Shown here: piece after piece, positions 23,880 through 32,468 of the stretch
Numbering within the stretch: position 1 is the first letter of the stretch
Layout of the letters: every line of letters starts with the position of its first letter
DNA from: CAYMEV01 sp964431655 [NCBI: uncultured bacterium]
GTDB lineage: Bacteria; CAYMEV01
Reading direction: 5' to 3'
DNA: 38,328 bases
Assembly: GCA_964431655.1 (NCBI GenBank)
Contig: CAYSKJ010000010.1
Coordinates: forward strand, 1 to 38,328
Translations under genes and position numbers: made by a program
Notes under the pieces: model-generated
Told to the model about the DNA's origin: nothing
Database searches by the model: none
What the model saw: only the letters and a program-made list of their open reading frames with translations

Positions 23880-26255
23880 TTAATACAATTCGCTGATATT
23901 GGTGTTCATGAGAGTTATAAGCTCCTGGTCGCTTGGAGGCCAGTTTATGACATTGGACCTTATGGCCCTTCTCCTTGTTTTATCCACATAAGGCGGGTTG
24001 GAAGGCTCTGCATACCTTTCCTCCTTGGGCCAGAAAGGCGGGGCAATCTGCGCACCTCTTTTGTCCCAGGTAAAATTCCTGTTGAAGCCGGAATTATTTG
24101 AGCCGAAGGTGCCGTGGGCGCCATAGAGTCTTTCTATATAGCCGCCCCTCAGCCTGACCGGGCCATTTCCTGTTGCAGAACCTCCCCAGTGGCTGTCGCT
24201 GTAGTTATAAACCTCGATCATGCCTGTGGAGGCCATGATGAAGGCATCCACATAAAATTCCTTGAGACTGCCTGTCATATTGTTGGGATTGTATAAAATG
24301 TTTCCGCTGGCTGTGAATATTCCCATCATATTCTGGTGTATGAATGAGCCGTCTCCGCTCTGGCTGAAGAGGGTTGTATTGAAATTGTAAAAGCCGTCAG
24401 CATCAGGCGTATAGCCGTAGCGGTATATGCTTCCTGCGCTGTTGAGCCCATCATCCGGGCCTTCATAGAAGCTGACCGGATCTGGCTGGCCGTAACAGGA
24501 GTAAAGGACATTCCCGTCAAGATATATATCGCTCAGCGCAGTAACATTCCACTGGGTGTCAGAGGTATAGTAGATATTACCCTGGGTATCCTCCCGGGGT
24601 TTAAGATTGCCTGACACGACGCCGCTCAGGCCCGGGCCTTTGCCTGTGGAGGAAGCATAGCCAAGATTGCCGTTTACATAAAGCATGCCGTTGGGGATGC
24701 CGTCATAGACCGTCCATCTGGCACCAGAGGGGCCTGAGCTCCCCGAATAGCTTCTGACATAGGTTTTTTTCTGCTTATAGGCTATGCCGCCCAGGACATA
24801 GTCATCATCCTGGATCAGAACCTCGGTTACAGTCCCGTTATACAGCACCTTAACCATCTGGAAGCCATTGTCCAGCTTAATTGTGTCACTGGTATTTACT
24901 GAACCGGCGCTGTGAATGGGGCTTGAAGGCAGGTCATTATTATCCGTATCCTTCCATGGAGCAAGGATGCCTGAATGTTCAGGCCTTGTGGAAACAATGC
25001 TGAAATGAACATAATCCGCGTTACCGGGGACATATATCCCTCCGACAATCTTGCCTGCATTGTTGTTTACCGTTGTCTGAGTCAGGGAATCCCATGCAGA
25101 GCTCCATGATGTCGCCTTTGAGTGCATTGATTTTAGTTTCTGGTCAATGGAATTTTCTGGAAAATCTACAGAATCAGCATAAGCAACCGGCCTGTCCCCA
25201 TAGCCATCCGGATTGCCTCTAACTATGGGCTGATGGGAGCCAGCCTGATCCGAAAAATAATACTGGGTAAGATTAGGCAGGATACTGCTGTAAGATTTAT
25301 TTGCATTGCCGGAATAAAAACTGTAAGGCATATAGCCCTGGGGTATGCTGTTTTTGTAGGTATTTCCGAAATAGCTGTTTCCGAATTTATTTGCTGATTT
25401 CAGTGTATGGGTGAATTTAGGCTTGCCACCGCTGTTAGCTACATTGTAATGGTCATTGGTATGAACGGGACCCTTGAACTTTGTACTGCCGGTAAACCAT
25501 ATGGCGTTTACCCAGTTAGGACTGTCATAATTCCTGTTTCTCTGTTTTTCCGTGCACAGCACCCAAAGGTTGAGTATCCTGTTGTTTACGGGCTGGAGCA
25601 GGTAGCCCTGCTCTATGACATTGTACTGGCTGGTATATCTCCCGTCGGATTCCTCGGTTCCTGCCATGGTTATAATCCGGTACGGGATATTAACTTCAAA
25701 GGTGAATCCCTCTCCGTCCTTGAACTTGACCCTGCCCGGAAGGCCGAAATCAAAGTCATTGTCAAAGGCAGGCCATTTATCGGCAATCTCTGAAAGAACG
25801 GTGTCTTCATCATTGATAAGCACAGGGCTATTGCCGATTACCAGGTAGGTGTCCAGGTCTGTTACAGACATTTCATCAAAGCCTTCAGCGCTTATCCTGA
25901 CAGGCTGGTTCATGGGGTCCCCCATGCCGTCAAAGCATGTGTTTACAAATTCAACATACCTTGCGACAAAGGTGTCCGGCTGTTTTACGGGGTCGGGGAA
26001 AATTGCATCTCCCGGATTATTGGTGTTCCAGGTGACTATATAATCCACAAGGTTGTTCTGGATATTCTGTCTGTAATTCCAAAGGGCTGAAGCTACGGCG
26101 CTTTCTGCTCCTATTTTTACCCTGTTGAGCTCTTCCTGGTGTGCGCTCTGGATTATCTGGCTGGTGGTCAGGTAATAGAAGGTCAGGGAGAATAAAAGCA
26201 GTATAAAAAGGACCATCAGTACCATTATGAGGATTCCGCCTCTTTCCTTATTCAT
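23880..26255 (-). CDS. DUF4900/PilX-like secreted or surface protein
   Basis: A 791-residue protein that starts MNKERGGILIMVLMVLFILLLFSLTFYYLTTSQ, a type IV pilin-like N-terminal helix (as in PilX and minor pseudopilins). Residues 40-75 continue as the usual amphipathic helix. The large remainder is rich in Gly, Asn, Tyr and Ser, with many aromatic turns. GPVHTNDHYNVANSG is typical of the DUF4900 family. The ATG at 26255 has an AGGAGG ribosome binding site; the frame is open to 26309 but that extension lacks a signal. It is probably a surface or pilus-associated protein. Two related small membrane proteins flank it, and a terminator ends it. Confidence 0.75.
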   Translation of the reverse strand: MNKERGGILIMVLMVLFILLLFSLTFYYLTTSQIIQSAHQEELNRVKIGAESAVASALWNYRQNIQNNLVDYIVTWNTNNPGDAIFPDPVKQPDTFVARYVEFVNTCFDGMGDPMNQPVRISAEGFDEMSVTDLDTYLVIGNSPVLINDEDTVLSEIADKWPAFDNDFDFGLPGRVKFKDGEGFTFEVNIPYRIITMAGTEESDGRYTSQYNVIEQGYLLQPVNNRILNLWVLCTEKQRNRNYDSPNWVNAIWFTGSTKFKGPVHTNDHYNVANSGGKPKFTHTLKSANKFGNSYFGNTYKNSIPQGYMPYSFYSGNANKSYSSILPNLTQYYFSDQAGSHQPIVRGNPDGYGDRPVAYADSVDFPENSIDQKLKSMHSKATSWSSAWDSLTQTTVNNNAGKIVGGIYVPGNADYVHFSIVSTRPEHSGILAPWKDTDNNDLPSSPIHSAGSVNTSDTIKLDNGFQMVKVLYNGTVTEVLIQDDDYVLGGIAYKQKKTYVRSYSGSSGPSGARWTVYDGIPNGMLYVNGNLGYASSTGKGPGLSGVVSGNLKPREDTQGNIYYTSDTQWNVTALSDIYLDGNVLYSCYGQPDPVSFYEGPDDGLNSAGSIYRYGYTPDADGFYNFNTTLFSQSGDGSFIHQNMMGIFTASGNILYNPNNMTGSLKEFYVDAFIMASTGMIEVYNYSDSHWGGSATGNGPVRLRGGYIERLYGAHGTFGSNNSGFNRNFTWDKRGAQIAPPFWPKEERYAEPSNPPYVDKTRRRAIRSNVINWPPSDQELITLMNTNISELY

Positions 26256-26402
26256 ATTTTCCTCCTGTTTTATTTTATCATTTTGTAAAGCAATATCCAT
26301 GCCAAACAAATCATGATATCGGCATTAAACTGTCTCCCTGATTGCAGTAGCCGATTCAGCTTATGCTGGTTTAATATATTCCTTTAATAAACAGGTGCGG
26401 AA

Positions 26403-26437
26403 TGCAAATCTTTTCATAGTATGTGAAAAGATTTGCA
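26403..26437. promoter_or_regulatory. Perfect 14-base inverted repeat in the divergent promoter region
   Basis: TGCAAATCTTTTCA (26403-26416) is followed, after TAGTATG, by its exact complement TGAAAAGATTTGCA (26424-26437). It lies between the divergent DUF4900 gene and the small membrane gene at 26509. No T tract follows, so an operator for a dimeric repressor is more likely than a terminator. Confidence 0.55.
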
Positions 26438-26508
26438 CTAAAAACCAAATTTTGATGCAGTGCAAAAATTTCTTGTTTATCATATGCCGTGATGGTATAT
26501 AAGAGGCT

Positions 26509-26835
26509 ATGGAAATATATGAAAAAGGATATGCAAAAGATGCCGGCATCCTCACTCCGGCCCTGAAAGTCCTCTTTTCCTTTCTGGCTGTTACTTTTTT
26601 TTCTGTGATTATTATAAATACAGCCCTGCCTAATCCTGAACGGCAAGCCATTGACTATGCCAATATGGAGCTTATCCCTGAGATTGGAATTACACAGAGG
26701 GAAAGGGATGAGCTGGAGGCTAAAAAGCGTATGCATATTATTGACAACTACTACCCTGAGGACAGGAACAATGAACCCCGCCCTGAAGAACCGCAAAACC
26801 CCCCGCAGATCCCCGAAGGCGAATTTCTTCAGTAG
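26509..26835 (+). CDS. Small single-pass membrane protein, paralogue of 23503-23829
   Basis: A 108-residue protein with one hydrophobic helix at about residues 20-40 (LKVLFSFLAVTFFSVIIINTA). A tail follows with NPERQAIDYANMELIPEIG and ERDELEAKKR, and a proline-rich end (RPEEPQNPPQIPEGEF). It shares the PERQ...(D/N)MEL...ELxA pattern and exact length with the protein at 23503-23829, on the far side of the DUF4900 gene. The start is supported by position; the ribosome binding site is not strong. ProRS starts 28 bases after its stop, so it may share that message. Function is unknown. Confidence 0.7.
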   Translation: MEIYEKGYAKDAGILTPALKVLFSFLAVTFFSVIIINTALPNPERQAIDYANMELIPEIGITQRERDELEAKKRMHIIDNYYPEDRNNEPRPEEPQNPPQIPEGEFLQ

Positions 26836-26863
26836 GACAAACTAAAAAAAAGGTGATTTCAAT

Positions 26864-28288
26864 ATGGCAAAGATGATTACAGGCATGAATGAAGACTATT
26901 CAAAATGGTATATCGACATTGTTACCAATGCCGAGCTGGCTGACTATTCCCCTGTCAAGGGTTGCATGGTAATTCGGCCGAACGGCTATGCCCTCTGGGA
27001 GAATATCCAGAGGATTCTGGACGGGATGTTCAAGGAAACAGGGCACAGGAATGCCTACTTTCCCCTTCTTATACCCGAGAGCTTTATGAGGAGGGAAGCT
27101 GAGCATGTGGAAGGCTTTGCTCCAGAATGTGCCGTGGTTACCCACGGCGGAGGGAAAAAGCTGGAGGAAAATCTTTATATCAGGCCTACATCAGAAACGA
27201 TAATATGGTCCATGTATTCCAAATGGATAAATTCATATCGCGACCTTCCCCTTCTTATAAACCAGTGGGCTAATGTTTTAAGGTGGGAGATGAGGACAAG
27301 GCTTTTTCTCCGGACCACGGAATTTCTGTGGCAGGAGGGGCATACTGCCCATGCGGAAGCCGGGGAGGCCGAGGAAGAGGCGGTAAGGATGATTGACATT
27401 TACAGGGAATTTTGTGAAAAATACCTTGCCCTGCCCGTACTTAAAGGAAAAAAGACCGATAAGGAGAAGTTTGCCGGGGCTGTCCATACCTATACCATTG
27501 AGGCAATGATGCAGGACAGGAAGGCATTGCAGGCCGGTACCTCACATAATCTGGGCCAGAACTTTGCCAGGGCCTTTAATGTTACCTTCCTTGACAGAAA
27601 CGGGGAGAGGAAACTGGTATGGGCCACCAGCTGGGGTGTGTCCACCAGGCTTATAGGTGCCCTTATAATGGCTCACTCCGATGATAACGGTCTTGTGGTG
27701 CCCCCAAAAATTGCCCACATTGACTGCGTTATCATCCCTATCTGGAAAAAGGAGGAAGACAGGGTAAAAGTCCTGGAATTTTCTTCAAACCTTTACTCAG
27801 AGCTTAAAAACAGAAAGGTAAATGCAGTATATGATGATGCGGATCAGTATAAGCCCGGCTGGAAATTTGCCCAGTACGAAATGCTGGGGGTTCCCCTGAG
27901 AATAGAGATAGGCCCGAGGGAGGTTGAACAGGAAAAGGTTGTTATTGTCCGGAGGGATAACAGGGAGAAAACAGCATGTTCCCTGGACAGGGTGCATGAG
28001 GCCATTCTTGAAATATCTGAAAGAATGCAGAGAGAGCTTTATGAAAAGGCAAAAAATATGATGGAGAGCAATACCAGCGAGACTGACAACCTGCAGGGGC
28101 TTGAGAACAACATGGAAAAGGGCGGTTTCTTCAAAATTAACTGGTGCGGAAAGAAAAGCTGTGAGGATTATTTCCAGGACAGGATGAAGGCTACCATAAG
28201 GCTCATTGATTCTGAGTGCACAACCAGACGGTGCATTGTATGCGGGGATCCGTCGAGTCATACCGTAATCGTTTCCAGGTCTTATTGA
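26864..28288 (+). CDS. proS: Prolyl-tRNA synthetase, archaeal/eukaryotic type
   Basis: A 474-residue class II synthetase that charges tRNA-Pro with proline. It is of the short type: motif 2 (RWEMRTRLFLRTTEFLWQEGHTAHA) and motif 3 (GVSTRLIGALIMAHSDDNG) are complete, and no bacterial editing insertion lies between motifs 2 and 3. The anticodon-binding domain follows. The C-terminal zinc-type extension of archaeal ProRS is also present (KINWCGKKSCEDYF and CTTRRCIVCGD). Such ProRS occur in Borrelia and other spirochaetes, Deinococcus and Thermotogae-like groups. The ATG has AAGGTGA upstream. It lies near a Nudix hydrolase gene. Lack of the editing insertion means mischarged Ala-tRNA-Pro must be cleared by a separate enzyme. 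Confidence 0.95.
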   Translation: MAKMITGMNEDYSKWYIDIVTNAELADYSPVKGCMVIRPNGYALWENIQRILDGMFKETGHRNAYFPLLIPESFMRREAEHVEGFAPECAVVTHGGGKKLEENLYIRPTSETIIWSMYSKWINSYRDLPLLINQWANVLRWEMRTRLFLRTTEFLWQEGHTAHAEAGEAEEEAVRMIDIYREFCEKYLALPVLKGKKTDKEKFAGAVHTYTIEAMMQDRKALQAGTSHNLGQNFARAFNVTFLDRNGERKLVWATSWGVSTRLIGALIMAHSDDNGLVVPPKIAHIDCVIIPIWKKEEDRVKVLEFSSNLYSELKNRKVNAVYDDADQYKPGWKFAQYEMLGVPLRIEIGPREVEQEKVVIVRRDNREKTACSLDRVHEAILEISERMQRELYEKAKNMMESNTSETDNLQGLENNMEKGGFFKINWCGKKSCEDYFQDRMKATIRLIDSECTTRRCIVCGDPSSHTVIVSRSY

Positions 28289-28291
28289 GCC

Positions 28292-28774
28292 ATGCCCGGG
28301 ATATTGGCTGATTTCACATCATGCCTGTTATTCCGGAGAAGAGGTGCTGGCGTACAGTATCTCCTGCTCAGGCGGGCAGATGGCCGGCCTTATTCCGGTA
28401 TATGGCAGTATGTAACAGGGACCCTCGAGGAGGGAGAGCATACCCTCACGGCAGTCCTCAGGGAGGTGAGAGAAGAGACGGGTCTCGAACCTGAAAAGCT
28501 TTACAGGTTTCCTGATACAGCGCGGTTTTATCTGCCGGAAGATGATAATATACATATAGCAACCGTATTTATTGCAGAAGTTCCATACCGGGAGCAGGTA
28601 ATTATAAGTGACGAACATTCACAATACCGCTGGGTGAATAAACAAACCGGGATGAAGATGCTTTGCTGGCCCTTTGACCGTTTTGTCGTTAAGCTTTCTG
28701 ACAAAATAATCCGGGACTGTTCACAGGATAATCCATATATAATCAAAGATATTGCAGGTTTTAAAAATATATAG
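28292..28774 (+). CDS. Nudix hydrolase
   Basis: A 160-residue phosphohydrolase. The Nudix box is perfect: GTLEEGEHTLTAVLREVREETGL (G-x5-E-x7-REUXEEXGU). Such enzymes cleave nucleoside diphosphates linked to another moiety. Strong candidates are dihydroneopterin triphosphate pyrophosphohydrolase (folate pathway) or a dNTP cleaner, but the substrate cannot be read. It starts only 3 bases after the ProRS stop, so the two are one message and it relies on coupled translation. The C-terminal part contains aromatic WPFDRFVVKLSDK. It is probably cytoplasmic. Confidence 0.85.
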   Translation: MPGILADFTSCLLFRRRGAGVQYLLLRRADGRPYSGIWQYVTGTLEEGEHTLTAVLREVREETGLEPEKLYRFPDTARFYLPEDDNIHIATVFIAEVPYREQVIISDEHSQYRWVNKQTGMKMLCWPFDRFVVKLSDKIIRDCSQDNPYIIKDIAGFKNI

Positions 28775-28814
28775 TATATTGTTTTTTATATTTTAAAAGG
28801 CAGGAGAAATTGCT

Positions 28815-29297
28815 ATGGAATACTCGTACAAAATAATCAAAAAGGAAAAGGTATGCGAGATTTTGCTTACAAAGCTTCCCCAGAAACCTGGTATTGCTGC
28901 TAATATTTTTTCGGTTTTTGCAAAGGAGAATATAAACATTATCCTGATACACCACAACTATACCGGTCAGGAAGGCGGAGATGCCTCAGTTTTTGTTGCA
29001 AGGGAAGATTCCGGCAAAGCATATGAATTCATTATGAAGGAGAAGGATAAGATAGGATTGATGTCCGTGGACAGAAATGAATCTTTGGTATTTTTGTCTA
29101 TTTCCTCGGTCCAGTTCGACAAGGCGCAGATGCTGGGCCTGGAAGTCTTCAGAGCCCTTTGTAATGAGAATATACCCCTTCACATTCTTTCCATTGCAGG
29201 GGAGAATGTAAATATTGTAATCCCTGAAAACAATGTTAATTCAGCCCTGAACAGCCTGGAGAGATACCTGGGAGAACCGATAATCAGCACTGTTTAA
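28815..29297 (+). CDS. Tandem ACT-domain protein
   Basis: A 160-residue protein made of two ACT domains (about 10-78 and 88-155). It resembles the regulatory C-terminus of aspartate kinase: KPGIAANIFSVFAKENINIILI and AQMLGLEVFRALCNENIPLHIL. ACT domains bind amino acids as dimers. No catalytic domain is attached, so it may be a stand-alone sensor or regulatory subunit. It is preceded by AGGAG. It lies after ProRS and Nudix but 40 bases away, so it may be separate. A stand-alone ACT pair that controls another enzyme is an inference. Confidence 0.8.
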   Translation: MEYSYKIIKKEKVCEILLTKLPQKPGIAANIFSVFAKENINIILIHHNYTGQEGGDASVFVAREDSGKAYEFIMKEKDKIGLMSVDRNESLVFLSISSVQFDKAQMLGLEVFRALCNENIPLHILSIAGENVNIVIPENNVNSALNSLERYLGEPIISTV

Positions 29298-29304
29298 GGT
29301 TGGA

Positions 29305-29329
29305 CGGGGGCGCATTTCCTGCGCCCCCG
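29305..29329. terminator. GC-rich hairpin between the ACT gene and hsp20
   Basis: A perfect 10-base stem CGGGGGCGCA/TGCGCCCCCG with a TTTCC loop lies between two convergent genes. No T tract follows on either strand, so it may end both messages weakly or protect their 3' ends. Confidence 0.65.
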
Positions 29330-29339
29330 CCGGCAGGTG

Positions 29340-29795
29340 CTATTTCTTTTCGACAGAGATGGGTATTTGTTTCGGTTTGACGGATTCTTTCTTTGGAAGG
29401 GTTATCTTAAGCACTCCCTCTTTAAAGACAGCGTTTATCTTTTGCTTTTCGACATTCGATGGCAGGTTGAAGCTTCTGGAAAACTTTCCGTAAATCCTTT
29501 CCACCCTGTGATAGTTCCTGTCCTTTGATACAGTCTCGTCTTTCCTTTCTCCCTCAATGTGAAGGCTGTCTTCCTCTATATTTACCTTTATGTCTTCCAG
29601 CTTCATCCCGGGAAGTTCAACGTCCATCCTGATCTCTTCCTTTGTTTCATAGATGTCTACCAGAGGCGAGAATAACCCTCCTTCCTCATCGTGCTTTTTC
29701 GGATACCTTGATGAGAAGGTATCGTCAAAAAGTCTGTTGATAGCATCCTGCATCACATGCAGTTCCTGAAATGGATTCCATCTTATAATAGCCAT
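29340..29795 (-). CDS. Small heat-shock protein (Hsp20/alpha-crystallin family)
   Basis: A 151-residue ATP-independent holdase chaperone. The alpha-crystallin domain (about residues 40-135) shows VDIYETKEEIRMDVELPGM, IKVNIEEDSLHIEGERK and VFKEGVLKITLPKKE. The C-terminal IPI is the I-x-I motif that links subunits into oligomers. The N-terminus RWNPFQELHVMQDAINRLFDD is typical. It is the second of two hsp20 genes, 17 bases after the first, which share a promoter at 30299-30327. Similar in length to its neighbour but clearly diverged, so probably an old duplication that forms mixed oligomers. Confidence 0.95.
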   Translation of the reverse strand: MAIIRWNPFQELHVMQDAINRLFDDTFSSRYPKKHDEEGGLFSPLVDIYETKEEIRMDVELPGMKLEDIKVNIEEDSLHIEGERKDETVSKDRNYHRVERIYGKFSRSFNLPSNVEKQKINAVFKEGVLKITLPKKESVKPKQIPISVEKK

Positions 29796-29812
29796 CTTGC
29801 AACACCTCCTTT

Positions 29813-30265
29813 TTATTTTTTGCTGATATTGATCTTAATATTCTTTTTTCTCGTTTCCGCCAGCTTTGGAAGGGTAACTGTAAGCACACCGTCATCAAAC
29901 CTGGCCTTAACCCCGTCCCTGTTTATATTATCCGGGATATTGTAATGCTTTTCAAAACCGCCGAACATTCTTTCCCGCCTGTAACAGCATTCATCCGTAT
30001 ATTCCTGGGGGATAGGCCTGGATCCGGAGATGCTCAGGGTATTGTTCTCCATTATGAGCTTTAGATCATCCATGGATATACCAGGCAGGTCAACGGAAAT
30101 TACATACTCTTCATCTCTTTCATAGATGTCGGACATAGGCTCCCATATACCTGCATTCATGGGCCTTCTGCCGAAGAGAAAGGCCGGAGCATCTCCCAGC
30201 AGGGACCGGACAATGTCCCTTACATAGGGCCTGTCTTTTAATATTTCGTCTTTTTGTTCTTTCAT
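29813..30265 (-). CDS. Small heat-shock protein (Hsp20/alpha-crystallin family)
   Basis: A 150-residue Hsp20 family holdase. The alpha-crystallin domain shows SDIYERDEEYVISVDLPGIS, LIMENNTLSISGSR and RFDDGVLTVTLPK. The C-terminus INIS gives a possible I-x-I motif. It is first in the operon, with a GGAGG ribosome binding site and a near-consensus sigma-70 promoter. The N-terminal region PAFLFGRRPMNAGIWEP differs from its neighbour. No CIRCE or other known heat-shock operator is evident in the short leader. It protects unfolded proteins under stress. Confidence 0.95.
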   Translation of the reverse strand: MKEQKDEILKDRPYVRDIVRSLLGDAPAFLFGRRPMNAGIWEPMSDIYERDEEYVISVDLPGISMDDLKLIMENNTLSISGSRPIPQEYTDECCYRRERMFGGFEKHYNIPDNINRDGVKARFDDGVLTVTLPKLAETRKKNIKINISKK

Positions 30266-30298
30266 GTTTTATACCTCCTAACTATTTATCTAAAATAC

Positions 30299-30327
30299 AA
30301 TATATAATCTGATAGTATATTTGTCAA
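30299..30327 (-). promoter_or_regulatory. Sigma-70-like promoter of the hsp20 operon
   Basis: On the minus strand TTGACA (30327-30322), a 17-base spacer and TATATT (30304-30299) lie 34 bases before the first hsp20 start. Both boxes and the spacing are near-ideal, so the operon need not depend on an alternative sigma factor. Confidence 0.7.
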
Positions 30328-30442
30328 GTAATATTATTAAAAATAATCATATTTTATATCAGGTATTATTAAACAAGTCTTAAAGGATAAAACGAATGCG
30401 GTTATTTTGTTTTAAAAAAAGGTAAAGCCGGGTTTTATATGA

Positions 30443-30955
30443 TTAAAAGATAAATTTGTATCCTATGCTGAGAAAGAGTTTGCTTTCAGTGTAGGACTGC
30501 TGGTTGTCGGGCTCATATTTCAGGCTGTATATACCTCCTTCCAGGTAAAGGAGGTGGAAAGGCATAATTTTGTAGAAACAGCCGGCATAGGCATGCACCC
30601 CTAAGGACGGGTCCATGTCGTAGTTTTTATGGTCAGGAATGAGATAATGGGCTCCCGCTGCAATGTAGGGGTAGAACCTGTAGCCGCTGGTCTGATTATC
30701 CCTTTGGGCATATACTATATCCAGGGAAAACATATCGGCTTCAATATCGTCCTTGTTGCCTGCAAGGTAATGATACCTCAGCCGAAGAGTGCAAGGTTTC
30801 CAGAAAGGAACCTCAGTGGCAATACCAAAGGCAGGATGTTCATTTATTATGCCTATACTCAAATCTATGCAGGGATCAATGGAGGATTCAAAATCCATGG
30901 CACTGGCAGAGTTTAAAATGCAAAGCATAAGCAGGCTAAATATTATCCTTTTCAT
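30443..30955 (-). CDS. Putative outer-membrane beta-barrel protein
   Basis: A 170-residue exported protein. The signal peptide MKRIIFSLLMLCILNSASA ends in ASA, a type I cleavage site. The mature part has alternating strands with aromatic residues, such as TLRLRYHYLAG, GYRFYPYIAAGAHY and LFLSIGYKFIF. The last strand ends in Phe, the usual barrel C-terminus recognised by BamA. A small eight-stranded barrel like OmpW or OmpX is plausible. It stands alone. The family is not recognised. It supports an outer membrane for this organism. Confidence 0.7.
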   Translation of the reverse strand: MKRIIFSLLMLCILNSASAMDFESSIDPCIDLSIGIINEHPAFGIATEVPFWKPCTLRLRYHYLAGNKDDIEADMFSLDIVYAQRDNQTSGYRFYPYIAAGAHYLIPDHKNYDMDPSLGVHAYAGCFYKIMPFHLLYLEGGIYSLKYEPDNQQSYTESKLFLSIGYKFIF

Positions 30956-31067
30956 CTGGCATTCTCCTTTTCTTTCTATAAGACCTTACCCCGATTATAT
31001 TATTTATCTTGGGGTATTTGTCAAGGAAAAATAAAAGCCGGGCAATCTTGAAGAATTAAGTTTTCCA

Positions 31068-31096
31068 TTGATTTACATTATATATTATTGTATAAA
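31068..31096 (+). promoter_or_regulatory. Sigma-70-like promoter of murA
   Basis: TTGATT (31068-31073), a 17-base spacer and TATAAA (31091-31096) lie 44 bases before the murA start. Spacing is ideal; the region is AT-rich, so this is a candidate. Confidence 0.5.
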
Positions 31097-31140
31097 TACT
31101 GGTGTTTTGATAAGAATAAATTTTGTAGGGAAAAAGGAAA

Positions 31141-32448
31141 ATGCTTGATAAATGGATAATAGAGGAATGCCAGAAGAAGCTTCGCGGCTCTGTTTCTCCC
31201 TCGGGTAACAAGAACGAAGCACTCCCTGCCATATGCGCTGCCCTGCTTTCTGAGGAGGAGGTTATACTGGAAAATGTGCCGGATATTACCGATGTTCAGG
31301 ATATGCTGAAGATACTCCGGAGCATTGGTGCAAAAGCAGATTACGGCAGAAACACAGTAAGGATACAGCCCTGTGAAAGGTACAGGCTTGATGACCTGGA
31401 CATGGATTCGGCAGTCAGGATAAGGGCTTCTTTTCTGCTGGCTGGACCGCTCCTTGCAAAGCACGAAGAGGTTTTTCTTCCCTCTCCGGGGGGTGATCCG
31501 ATAGGTTCAAGACCCCTTAATGTGCATTTTGACCTTTTTGAAAAGCTTGGTATTGAGACATGTAAAGAGCCAGGCGGATATAAAATGAAACGCATCAGCC
31601 GGAAAAAAGAAGAAAATCATCTTTTCCTGGATGAACCCAGCGTCATGGCGACAGAAAACATACTGATGCTATGTGCAGGGCTTGAAAGAGAGATAATTAT
31701 TGAAAATACAGCCTCAGAACCTCACATTCAGGGGCTTTGCAGGATGCTCTGCGGTATGGGATGCCGTATATCAGGAACAGGTTCCAACAGGCTTATCATT
31801 GAGGGAAGAAAATCCCTCAGGGGAGTAAGACACAGGATATCCCTGGACCATATAGAGATTGGCTCATTTATGAGCCTTGCCGTCGCACAGAACTGTGATC
31901 TGAAAATTGAGTATGACAGGTATGAAAATATAAGGCCGATAATGAATGCTTTTAATTGGCTCGGGGCTGAGCCCCTTGTCTCCGAAAGCCATATAGAGCT
32001 GAAGGAAAGGGAGGGGTACATGGTTTCACCCCCCAAAGGGGTGGAGATTTTAAAAATAGCCGACGGCCCGTGGCCTCTGTTCCCCTCAGACCTTATGAGC
32101 ACAGTGATTGTAGCCGCCACGCAATGCAGCGGGAATGTCCTGTTTTTTGAAAAGATGTTTGAGAGCAGGCTTTATTTTGTGGATGAACTTATCCGGATGG
32201 GGGCAAGGATTATCCATTGCGATCCCCACCGGGTGGTAACCATGGGACCCTCTCCTTTAAGGGGCATAGAAATAAGCTCTCCGGACATCAGGGCAGGATA
32301 CGGTCTCCTTATTGCAGCCCTCTGCGCCAGGGGAAACTCGGTTTTGAGGAACAGCAGGACTATTAACAGGGGTTATGAGGATGTACTTGGAAAGCTAAAA
32401 GGCCTTGGAGCATGCATCAGAACCGGTGAACCGGATAAAGCATTCTGA
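31141..32448 (+). CDS. murA: UDP-N-acetylglucosamine 1-carboxyvinyltransferase with Asp at the catalytic Cys
   Basis: A 435-residue enolpyruvyl transferase that adds PEP to UDP-GlcNAc, the first committed step of peptidoglycan synthesis. SGNKNEALP, FPSDLMSTVIV and NRGYED are the family's substrate-binding motifs. The loop that normally reads GGCxIGxRP here reads GGDPIGSRP, so Asp119 replaces the Cys that fosfomycin alkylates. The same change makes Mycobacterium, Chlamydia and Borrelia MurA active but fosfomycin-resistant. It is alone, with its own promoter. Some other residues are diverged, so it might be a second MurA (MurZ-like), but no partner copy is in the window. Confidence 0.9.
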   Translation: MLDKWIIEECQKKLRGSVSPSGNKNEALPAICAALLSEEEVILENVPDITDVQDMLKILRSIGAKADYGRNTVRIQPCERYRLDDLDMDSAVRIRASFLLAGPLLAKHEEVFLPSPGGDPIGSRPLNVHFDLFEKLGIETCKEPGGYKMKRISRKKEENHLFLDEPSVMATENILMLCAGLEREIIIENTASEPHIQGLCRMLCGMGCRISGTGSNRLIIEGRKSLRGVRHRISLDHIEIGSFMSLAVAQNCDLKIEYDRYENIRPIMNAFNWLGAEPLVSESHIELKEREGYMVSPPKGVEILKIADGPWPLFPSDLMSTVIVAATQCSGNVLFFEKMFESRLYFVDELIRMGARIIHCDPHRVVTMGPSPLRGIEISSPDIRAGYGLLIAALCARGNSVLRNSRTINRGYEDVLGKLKGLGACIRTGEPDKAF

Positions 32449-32468
32449 CCAGAGAGCATTAAGGTTTT

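Noticed and set aside
29813-30442. CIRCE heat-shock operator before the hsp20 genes
   Set aside because: No TTAGCACTC-N9-GAGTGCTAA-like inverted repeat is present; only a sigma-70-type promoter is visible.
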